Shown here: positions 7,877-12,246 of the stretch, piece after piece
Layout of the letters: every line of letters starts with the position of its first letter
Position numbering within the stretch: position 1 is the first letter of the stretch
Assembly (NCBI GenBank): GCA_031269415.1
Contig: JAISZF010000174.1
Location: 1 to 12,246, forward strand
Reading direction: 5' to 3'
Length of the DNA stretch: 12,246 nt
From: Clostridiales bacterium
GTDB lineage: Bacteria > Bacillota > Clostridia > Lachnospirales > WQUN01
Made by a program: the position numbers and the translations under genes
Notes under the pieces: model-generated
The model's input: only the letters and a program-made list of their open reading frames with translations
What the model was told of the DNA's origin: nothing
The model's database searches: none

Positions 7877-7917
7877 ACCGCACCCATAGTATTATTGCCA
7901 TTTTTTGGACTTTTCAA

Positions 7918-9030
7918 TCAGTTTCTCAAACGCAATGGCAGTATGAGATACTTATAATACTCAATAGCCGCGCCTCGCAGGATGCAAGGGCTGAGCGCCC
8001 CGGTAAATGTCAAGGCCACGTTTTCATCGTCTATTACACGCAGCGCGTCGATCAGGTATCTGGGGTTGAACGCTATCTCCAGCGGAGATCCGTCTATATC
8101 CGCCGCGGTTTCGTCAAACGAGGTTCCGGTTTCCGTATTGGAGGTAATAACCACTGTATCCTGCCCGATGGAGAGCTTAACCGGGGTATTCTTGTTATCG
8201 CGCGTTAACAGCGACGCGCGCTCCAAACCCATCAGAAATTGATGTCGGCTGATAGTGATCGACGTCGTGAAATCTTCGCTGAAAATTTGATTATACCTTA
8301 TGAACTCGCCGTCAAGCAAGCGGGAAATAAGTGTGTGGTTCGCGGTCTCAAACAATATATGATTGTCCTGAATATAAAAGCGCAGACGCGCTTCGCCGTC
8401 GGAAGGCAATATCCGGCCCAGCTCGTTCAGGCTTTTTGCCGGGACCACAACGGCCTTACTGATTTGCGGATCAATCTCCGCCTCTTTGCTCCGCCGGTAT
8501 GATATGCGGAATCCGTCCACAGAGACTAAATGTACCAAGCCGTCTTTGATCTGCAGCAATTCCCCTGTCAGCACCGGTTTGCTTTCATCCACCGCCACCG
8601 AGAATATCGTCTGCCTGATCATTTCTTTAAAATCCGAAGAGCTCACTTCGAAACCCGAATCCTGTTTTACCTTTTCGGGCAGAGGAAACTCGTCGCCGGG
8701 CTGGCCCAGCACTTTGAATTCCGTGCGTCCATTTTTGATCTTGGTTATATTCTGGCGATCCGCGTCTATCTGTATATGCCCCGCCGGCATCTTACGCGCA
8801 ATCTCCAAAAAGATCTTGGCTTCCAGGGCAACCATGCCGGGTTCCTCTATCTCCGCCTCAATATCCGCCGATTCTATCCCCAATTCCAAGTCGTTGCCGT
8901 ATACGCGGAGACTGTGCTCTGCCTTGATTAAAACGCACTCCAAAATCTGCTGAGTCGTGCGGCTGGCGACCGCGTGGCTTACGACATTCAGGTTCTCCAG
9001 CAGTTTTTCTTTGTCCACGATGATTTTCAT
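7918..9030 (-). CDS. dnaN: DNA polymerase III beta subunit (sliding clamp)
   Basis: The 370-residue clamp dimerises around DNA and tethers polymerase and repair enzymes. Three clamp folds are spread over the length (about 1-120, 128-245, 246-370). Recognisable segments are VSHAVASRTTQQILECVLI near the N-terminus, GDEFPLP at the end of domain 1, DESKPVLTGELLQI and VSVDGFRISYRR in domain 2, and the C-terminal ILPLRLRN. The latter stands in place of the usual short MPVR-type end that forms the partner-binding pocket. The start is set by GGAGG (9040-9036) five bases before ATG 9030. An in-frame ATG at 9042 lies upstream of that ribosome site and would add only four residues. The gene opens the dnaN-recF-remB-gyrB-gyrA cluster. 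No clear sigma-A promoter was found in front of it, so it may depend partly on dnaA transcription through oriC. Confidence 0.97.
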   Translation of the reverse strand: MKIIVDKEKLLENLNVVSHAVASRTTQQILECVLIKAEHSLRVYGNDLELGIESADIEAEIEEPGMVALEAKIFLEIARKMPAGHIQIDADRQNITKIKNGRTEFKVLGQPGDEFPLPEKVKQDSGFEVSSSDFKEMIRQTIFSVAVDESKPVLTGELLQIKDGLVHLVSVDGFRISYRRSKEAEIDPQISKAVVVPAKSLNELGRILPSDGEARLRFYIQDNHILFETANHTLISRLLDGEFIRYNQIFSEDFTTSITISRHQFLMGLERASLLTRDNKNTPVKLSIGQDTVVITSNTETGTSFDETAADIDGSPLEIAFNPRYLIDALRVIDDENVALTFTGALSPCILRGAAIEYYKYLILPLRLRN

Positions 9031-9104
9031 ACTTACCTCCACATGAATCTGGTCGAAAAGTTATCCACATTTTTTGAAATTTCCAGCCTTTGAAGAATTT
9101 TTTT

Positions 9105-9124
9105 GCCTCGCGCGCGCGCCCGGA
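9105..9124. other. GC-rich alternating (CG)5 tract inside oriC
   Basis: Bases 9109-9118 are five CG dinucleotides in a row within a 20-bp block of almost only G and C. It sits in otherwise AT-rich origin DNA, 23 bp beyond the DnaA-trio on the dnaN side. Alternating CG can adopt left-handed DNA under negative supercoiling. It could also act as a hard stop for strand opening. Confidence 0.8.
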
Positions 9125-9147
9125 TCGTGTATTCAGGAATGTTGAGA

Positions 9148-9184
9148 TAGTAGTAGTAGTAGGGCCTGTGGATAATGTGGAAAA
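9148..9184. other. DnaA-trio basal unwinding element of oriC
   Basis: The plus strand has five uninterrupted TAG trinucleotides (9148-9162), then GGCC (9163-9166), then TGTGGATAA (9167-9175) directly abutting TGTGGAAAA (9176-9184). Read from dnaA to dnaN this is two abutting DnaA boxes, a short GC spacer and CTACTACTA. That is the arrangement of the Bacillus subtilis basal unwinding system, where DnaA moves from the duplex boxes onto single-stranded 3'-GAT-5' trios. The predicted first melted region is therefore about 9125-9162, opening toward dnaN. Confidence 0.85.
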
Positions 9185-9186
9185 CC

Positions 9187-9219
9187 CCATTTTTGCCTGA
9201 TATTAAGCCATTTTGCCTG
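9187..9219. repeat. two-copy direct repeat CCATTTT(T)GCCTG
   Basis: CCATTTTTGCCTG (9187-9199) and CCATTTTGCCTG (9208-9219) are 20-21 bp apart, about two helical turns. The second copy runs straight into the DnaA box at 9218-9226. The first copy runs into a degraded equivalent (TGATATTAA), which looks like a duplicated box unit in decay. Confidence 0.55.
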
Positions 9220-9227
9220 TGGATAAC

Positions 9228-9258
9228 TATGTGGATAACTAGGGTAGTTATCCACATA
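9228..9258. repeat. 31-bp palindrome formed by two inverted DnaA boxes
   Basis: TATGTGGATAACTA (9228-9241) and TAGTTATCCACATA (9245-9258) are perfect 14-bp inverted arms around GGG. Each arm contains an exact DnaA box (9230-9238 on minus, 9248-9256 on plus). Perfect symmetry beyond the 9-mers suggests selection on the pair as one site, or on a cruciform. Confidence 0.85.
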
Positions 9259-9308
9259 ATTCACAAATCCGAAATTTGTCGGAAAATAAATCTGGATCAA
9301 AAAGAGAC

Positions 9309-9351
9309 TTATCAACAGGTTATCCACAGCTTATCAACAGGGTTATCCACA
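9309..9351 (+). repeat. phased DnaA-box array 1 (four boxes, 11-12 bp spacing)
   Basis: TTATCAACA (9309), TTATCCACA (9320), TTATCAACA (9331) and TTATCCACA (9343) follow one another in the same direction. The linkers are GG, GC and GGG. Strong and weaker boxes alternate. Spacing near one helical turn puts all four on almost the same DNA face, suited to a DnaA filament. Confidence 0.9.
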
Positions 9352-9371
9352 ATTTTATCGCAATTTGAGTT

Positions 9372-9415
9372 ATTAATCTGTCTTTAATCTGTCTTTAATC
9401 TTTCTTTAATCCACA
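9372..9415. repeat. four-unit 11-bp AT-rich tandem repeat, 13-mer-like
   Basis: ATTAATCTGTC (9372-9382), TTTAATCTGTC (9383-9393), TTTAATCTTTC (9394-9404) and TTTAATCCACA (9405-9415) repeat with exact 11-bp period; the last ends in a near DnaA box. The core AATCTGTCTTT resembles the E. coli oriC 13-mer pattern GATCTNTTNTTTT. It lies between the two box arrays and could be a second, or alternative, opening site. Confidence 0.75.
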
Positions 9416-9426
9416 AAAAACAGGGG

Positions 9427-9479
9427 TTATGCACAGGTTATCCACAGCTTATCCACAGAAAATGGGGTACTTATTCACG
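9427..9479 (+). repeat. phased DnaA-box array 2 (11-bp register)
   Basis: TTATGCACA (9427), TTATCCACA (9438) and TTATCCACA (9449) have linkers GG and GC, the same as the first two linkers of array 1. The weaker TTATTCACG (9471) lies exactly two 11-bp steps further on. All read in the plus direction. Confidence 0.85.
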
Positions 9480-9520
9480 GATTTTGGGACAAACCTGTGG
9501 ATAACTCTATTTTTTCGCAA

Positions 9521-9553
9521 TGTAACATATTTGTAACCATTTTGTAACCGTTT
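9521..9553. repeat. three-unit 11-bp tandem repeat TGTAAC-N3-TT
   Basis: TGTAACATATT (9521-9531), TGTAACCATTT (9532-9542) and TGTAACCGTTT (9543-9553) form a perfect 11-bp register between the last DnaA box and the dnaA stop codon. The units do not match the DnaA box, and I recognise no known origin-binding site in them. Confidence 0.7.
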
Positions 9554-9580
9554 TGACTCTGTTCGATTGCGTACCAAGAT

Positions 9581-10900
9581 CTAGCCTTTTATTCTGTGTT
9601 CTAGATCAAATAACACATGCTGCAGGTTTATGTCGTTTTGCGCCATTTCATCGATTTTTTCACATCCATGGATAACGGTAGCGTGATCCCTGCCGCCAAA
9701 GATCTTGCCGATCATAGGCAGGGATACGTCTATCAGCTTCCGCGACAGATACATGGCCACGTGCCTCGGGAACACGATATTCTGCGTGCGCTTTCGACTG
9801 TTGATATCAGCCATCGAAACGCCGTAGTAAGACGCCACCATCTGCTGTATGTACTCGACTGTCAATTCAGGTTTTTCATAACCGACAATCATATCTTTCA
9901 ATGATTTCGCCGCCAGCTCCATAGAGATAGCCGATCGCGTCAGCCGCGAATAGGCGGTTACCTTATTCATCGCGCCCTCCAGATCGCGGATATTGGAAAC
10001 GATGTGCTGAGCGATAAAGTATATGACGTCCGTGGGTATAACCAGATGCTCCAGCTCCGCTTTCTTTTCCAGTATAGCCGTGCGTGTCTCAAAATCGGGC
10101 GTGGTTATATCCACATTTAACCCCATGGCGAAACGAGAGACCAGTCTGTCCTCCAAATCCTTCATGGATTTAGGCGGCTGGTCACTGGTCAGCACGATCT
10201 GTTTGCTCGCGCTGTACAGCGCGTTAAAGGTGTGAAACAGTTCTTCCTGAGTTTCCTCCTTGCCGACTAGAAATTGAACGTCGTCCAGCAGCATTACGTC
10301 CAGATTACGATATTTTTCTTTGAACCGCGTCGTCTCCTTGAGTCGTATCGCGCTTACGAACTCATTTGTGAATGTTTCCGAGGAAACATAGTAGACCTTC
10401 AGATCCGGGTTCTGGTCGTAAATGAAATTGCCTATAGAGTGCATGAGATGCGTTTTACCAAGGCCGACCCCGCCGTAGAGGAACAGCGGGTTGTAATTAG
10501 CGGCGCCGGGCTCCTCGGCTACGGCCAGCGCCGCGCCGTAAGCCAATTCGTTGCTTTTGCCGCGGACAAAGGACTCGAAGACATACTTGTTTCTCAGGTT
10601 CGTCTGATAGCTGTCCTTTTTGAGAATTTGGCTGTTATTTGGCATAAAATCGTCTCCGCTTACCACGCGGACATCCACGTCCTGTTCCATTACGGTTCTT
10701 ATACAGCGGGTTATCTCAAACAGATACCGCTGATTGATCGTACTCTTCGCGAAATTCCTGCCGCATTTGAGGATGAAAGTGTTGTCCTCGAAACCGAATG
10801 GAGTGAGCGGTTCTATCCAGGCGGTAAAAACCACATCCGAAAATGCGTCTTTCAGCAGGGAAAGAGCCTCTGTCCAATACTGCTCTATTGTTTCCGGCAT
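9581..10900 (-). CDS. dnaA: chromosomal replication initiator DnaA
   Basis: This 439-residue AAA+ initiator binds TTATCCACA boxes and melts oriC. Domain I (about 1-80, VFTAWIEPLTPFGFEDN) is followed by a very short domain II. The AAA+ domain III starts near 103: Walker A GGVGLGKT (143-150), initiator-specific SSETFTNEFVSAIR (173-186), Walker B MLLDD (203-207), sensor 1 LTSD (237-240) and DLEDRLVSRF (248-257) with the arginine finger. Domain IV carries the signature PMIGKIFGGRDHATVIHGC (395-413), which reads the box. ATG 10900 is favoured because GGAGG (10911-10907) lies six bases upstream. The TTG at 10906 directly abuts that site and is unlikely to be used. Its leader contains an inverted pair of DnaA boxes, implying autorepression. 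It is followed directly by oriC with no clear terminator. Confidence 0.99.
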   Translation of the reverse strand: MPETIEQYWTEALSLLKDAFSDVVFTAWIEPLTPFGFEDNTFILKCGRNFAKSTINQRYLFEITRCIRTVMEQDVDVRVVSGDDFMPNNSQILKKDSYQTNLRNKYVFESFVRGKSNELAYGAALAVAEEPGAANYNPLFLYGGVGLGKTHLMHSIGNFIYDQNPDLKVYYVSSETFTNEFVSAIRLKETTRFKEKYRNLDVMLLDDVQFLVGKEETQEELFHTFNALYSASKQIVLTSDQPPKSMKDLEDRLVSRFAMGLNVDITTPDFETRTAILEKKAELEHLVIPTDVIYFIAQHIVSNIRDLEGAMNKVTAYSRLTRSAISMELAAKSLKDMIVGYEKPELTVEYIQQMVASYYGVSMADINSRKRTQNIVFPRHVAMYLSRKLIDVSLPMIGKIFGGRDHATVIHGCEKIDEMAQNDINLQHVLFDLEHRIKG

Positions 10901-10906
10901 AGACAA

Positions 10907-10911
10907 CCTCC
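10907..10911 (-). promoter_or_regulatory. dnaA ribosome-binding site (decides the start)
   Basis: GGAGG on the minus strand lies six bases from ATG 10900 and zero bases from TTG 10906. Only the ATG has workable spacing, so the protein begins MPETIEQYW. Confidence 0.85.
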
Positions 10912-10933
10912 AGGCGTTGATGCGCTCCCCCGA

Positions 10934-10960
10934 AAGTTATCAACAATTTGTTGATAACTT
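10934..10960. promoter_or_regulatory. 27-bp palindrome of inverted DnaA boxes in the dnaA leader
   Basis: AAGTTATCAACAA (10934-10946) and TTGTTGATAACTT (10948-10960) are perfect inverted arms about a single T. They contain TTATCAACA on plus (10937-10945) and on minus (10957-10949). A third box-like TTTTCCACA (minus, 10979-10971) lies beside it. The element is 34 bp upstream of the dnaA ATG and downstream of the promoter, a position suited to DnaA autorepression. In RNA it would form a 12-bp hairpin. Confidence 0.85.
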
Positions 10961-10997
10961 AGTGTGTTTCTGTGGAAAAACTCATTTCTTTCTGTTA

Positions 10998-11026
10998 AAT
11001 ATATCAAAATATACGTCCGGTTTCAA
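10998..11026 (-). promoter_or_regulatory. sigma-A-type dnaA promoter
   Basis: On the minus strand TTGAAA (11026-11021) and TATATT (11003-10998) each match consensus at 5/6. They are 17 bp apart, with TGA directly before the -10 (extended -10). Transcription would start near 10991, giving a leader of about 90 nt that contains the palindromic DnaA-box pair. Confidence 0.75.
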
Positions 11027-11035
11027 GAGAAATTA

Positions 11036-11079
11036 AAAACGCGTCCCTCTACCCGTAAACGGACTAAGGGACGCGTTTT
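11036..11079 (-). terminator. intrinsic terminator after the CdaR-like gene
   Basis: On the minus strand AAAACGCGTCCCT (11079-11067) pairs perfectly with AGGGACGCGTTTT (11048-11036), followed by one more T. The 18-nt loop itself contains CCGT/ACGG. It ends 10 bp before the dnaA -35 and insulates dnaA from the upstream gene. Symmetric A and T runs could make it bidirectional. Confidence 0.9.
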
Positions 11080-11110
11080 CTCATATCGCTGTAACAACAT
11101 TTCCAATGCT

Positions 11111-12202
11111 TTAATACAAAAAATTCTCCTTATAATTCATGTACTTGCTGACCATCAGTGTAATCTTGAACGTTATGGCATCGTCGAAATTGCGCAGATC
11201 CAGCTTGGTGGCACGCTGCAGCTTATCCAGCCTGTACACCAGCGTATTACGGTGAATATACAGTTGCCTGGATGTTTCCGAGACATTAAGGTTGTTCTCA
11301 AAGAACTTATTTACCGTTGTAAGCGTTTCCTCATCGAAATGACTCGTTCCAACATCGCCCAGCACTTCGTCTATGAACATCTTGCAGAGCTGAACCGGCA
11401 ACTGATATATCAGGCGGCCTATGCCCAGTTGCTCATAATTCATGACGTTCTTGTCTGAACGGAAGATCTTGCCGACTTCCATTGCCATCTTTGCCTCTTT
11501 GTATGACGCGGAGACATTTTTGAGGTCCGTGACGGGCGTGCCTATGGCGACGCAGACATTGCTCATGGCTTCCGCGTTCAATGTGTCGCAGATCATATGG
11601 GCGGTTTTTTCGATGTCCTCACGCTCGTCACGGTCGCGCAGCTCTTTTACTAGGATTACGTTCTTCTCGTCAACCGCAGTCACAAAGTCTTTAAGCTTGG
11701 CCGGGAACAGGTTCCTGACTATTTCCACCACATTCGACTCTGTGTGATTTTCTGATTCAATCAGGTAGACAATACGGCGGACATTGTTTTCAACATGCAG
11801 CTTTTTGGCCCGGCTGTATATGTCGATTAAAAGCAGGTTGTCAAGCAGCAGATTTTTGATAAAATTATCTTTGTCATAACGTTCCTTATAGGCTATCAGC
11901 AGGCTTTGAATCTGGAAGCTGGTAATCTTCCCAATCCGGTAAGCTTCCTCGTCTTCGCCCTTAATCAGTACTATATATTCCGTAACGCCGTTGTCGAATA
12001 CCTTAAAGTACTGGTATCCCTGAATAAACTGGCTTTCAGCCTGAGACGCCATAAAATAATCTATCCCGTCTATCTGGCGGCTAATCATTTCAGACTCTGT
12101 GCTGGCCGCGACTTTGCCTTCTCTTTCAATTACGCTGATGTCTCGCCGGGTAATGCTCTTAAGCCCGTCAATCGTGTTTTGCAGTATTTGATTGGATAGC
12201 AT
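11111..12202 (-). CDS. CdaR/PucR-family transcriptional regulator
   Basis: The protein has 363 residues. The N-terminal region (about 4-130, starting ILQNTIDGLKSITRRDISVI) resembles the putative sugar-diacid recognition domain of CdaR. A middle GGDEF-like/PucR linker region (about 140-260) includes VCVAIGTPVTDLKNVSASYK (216-235). The C-terminal PucR-type helix-turn-helix (about 294-350) contains FFENNLNVSETSRQLYIHRN (300-319) followed by TLVYRLDKL. Family members usually activate catabolic genes for hexarates, glycerate, purines or other small organic acids. No such pathway gene is visible here, so the effector and targets are unknown. The start is supported by AGGAG seven bases before ATG 12202. 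It is transcribed toward oriC and separated from dnaA by a strong terminator. Whether anything precedes it in the same transcript cannot be seen. Confidence 0.88.
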   Translation of the reverse strand: MLSNQILQNTIDGLKSITRRDISVIEREGKVAASTESEMISRQIDGIDYFMASQAESQFIQGYQYFKVFDNGVTEYIVLIKGEDEEAYRIGKITSFQIQSLLIAYKERYDKDNFIKNLLLDNLLLIDIYSRAKKLHVENNVRRIVYLIESENHTESNVVEIVRNLFPAKLKDFVTAVDEKNVILVKELRDRDEREDIEKTAHMICDTLNAEAMSNVCVAIGTPVTDLKNVSASYKEAKMAMEVGKIFRSDKNVMNYEQLGIGRLIYQLPVQLCKMFIDEVLGDVGTSHFDEETLTTVNKFFENNLNVSETSRQLYIHRNTLVYRLDKLQRATKLDLRNFDDAITFKITLMVSKYMNYKENFLY

Positions 12203-12246
12203 GTTTCCACTCCTTTAAATTTACTATTTATTACCTATTAGTTTAG

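Larger units (their letters stand above)
9031..9580. other. oriC: chromosomal replication origin oriC (dnaA-dnaN intergenic)
   Basis: This 550-bp gene-free spacer is packed with DnaA boxes. Exact TTATCCACA copies read on plus at 9061, 9248, 9320, 9343, 9438 and 9449, and on minus at 9175, 9226, 9238 and 9504 (5' ends of the 9-mers). Near matches are TTATCAACA at 9309 and 9331, TTATGCACA at 9427, TTATTCACG at 9471, TAATTCACA at 9257, TAATCCACA at 9407 and, on minus, TTTTCCACA at 9184. A DnaA-trio unwinding element, a palindromic box pair, two phased arrays, two further 11-bp tandem repeats and a (CG)5 tract are listed separately. The location between dnaA and dnaN is the standard Firmicute origin site. 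Small ORFs across it are not credible genes. Confidence 0.95.

Noticed and set aside
9031..9042. Upstream ATG 9042 as the dnaN start
   Set aside because: It lies upstream of the perfect GGAGG site that serves ATG 9030 and would add four non-conserved residues.
9148..9162. TAG run as a neutral microsatellite
   Set aside because: Its placement next to a GC spacer and abutting DnaA boxes, in the correct orientation toward dnaN, fits a DnaA-trio much better.
9033..9387. Small open frames inside oriC on both strands
   Set aside because: Their codons are made of DnaA boxes and repeats, they overlap each other, and none has a convincing ribosome site.
9301..9460. Evenly spaced repeats as a possible CRISPR array
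   Set aside because: Repeats are 9-bp DnaA boxes with 2-3-bp linkers between dnaA and dnaN; no 20-40-bp repeats, no spacers and no cas genes.
10274..10954. 226-codon plus-strand open frame opposite dnaA
   Set aside because: It mirrors the conserved AAA+ domain codons of dnaA and runs through the dnaA leader palindrome; no independent coding evidence.
10934..10960. dnaA leader palindrome as an intrinsic terminator
   Set aside because: There is no T-run after the hairpin on the dnaA-coding strand, and the arms are DnaA boxes.

Overview
This window is the chromosomal replication-origin neighbourhood of a Firmicute, most likely a Clostridia-type bacterium. The support is the leftward order dnaA - oriC - dnaN - recF - remB - gyrB - gyrA, a short (634-residue) Gram-positive-type GyrB, a DUF370/RemB gene between recF and gyrB, AGGAGG-like ribosome sites, TTATCCACA DnaA boxes and sigma-A-like promoters. 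The genes are moderately GC-rich with AT-rich spacers. I cannot name a genus from sequence alone.

Layout, right to left (all real genes are on the minus strand): a CdaR/PucR-type regulator (12202-11111) ends in a strong hairpin terminator. That terminator abuts a near-consensus dnaA promoter. The dnaA leader (about 10991-10901) carries a perfect 27-bp palindrome made of two inverted DnaA boxes, so dnaA probably represses itself. dnaA (10900-9581) is followed by a 550-bp gene-free oriC (9580-9031). Then comes a tight cluster of dnaN, recF, remB, gyrB and gyrA (9030-2095) that ends at a hairpin terminator. A VanW-domain exported protein (1904-786) has its own promoter and terminator. A DivIVA-like coiled-coil gene (513 to beyond base 1) runs off the left edge.

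The most interesting part is oriC. It holds ten exact TTATCCACA boxes on both strands plus about seven near matches. Features within it are: a textbook DnaA-trio unwinding element (five TAG trinucleotides next to a GGCC spacer and abutting DnaA boxes); a 31-bp palindrome with two convergent boxes; two tandem box arrays with 11-12-bp spacing; a four-unit 11-bp AT-rich repeat resembling the E. coli 13-mers; a separate three-unit 11-bp TGTAAC repeat; and a (CG)5 alternating tract just beyond the trio. The recurrence of an 11-bp period in four unrelated sequence blocks is the strongest candidate for something not yet described.

How the genes work together: DnaA melts oriC, DnaN is the polymerase clamp, RecF supports gap repair at stalled forks, and GyrA2B2 removes positive supercoils ahead of the forks. 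RemB is a small DNA-binding regulator. The VanW and DivIVA-like genes point to envelope and pole functions. Two departures from the usual Firmicute order are visible: the small S4-domain gene yaaA is absent between dnaN and recF, and a CdaR-type regulator lies upstream of dnaA where rpmH/rnpA are common. No mobile element, tRNA, rRNA, CRISPR array or defence system was seen.
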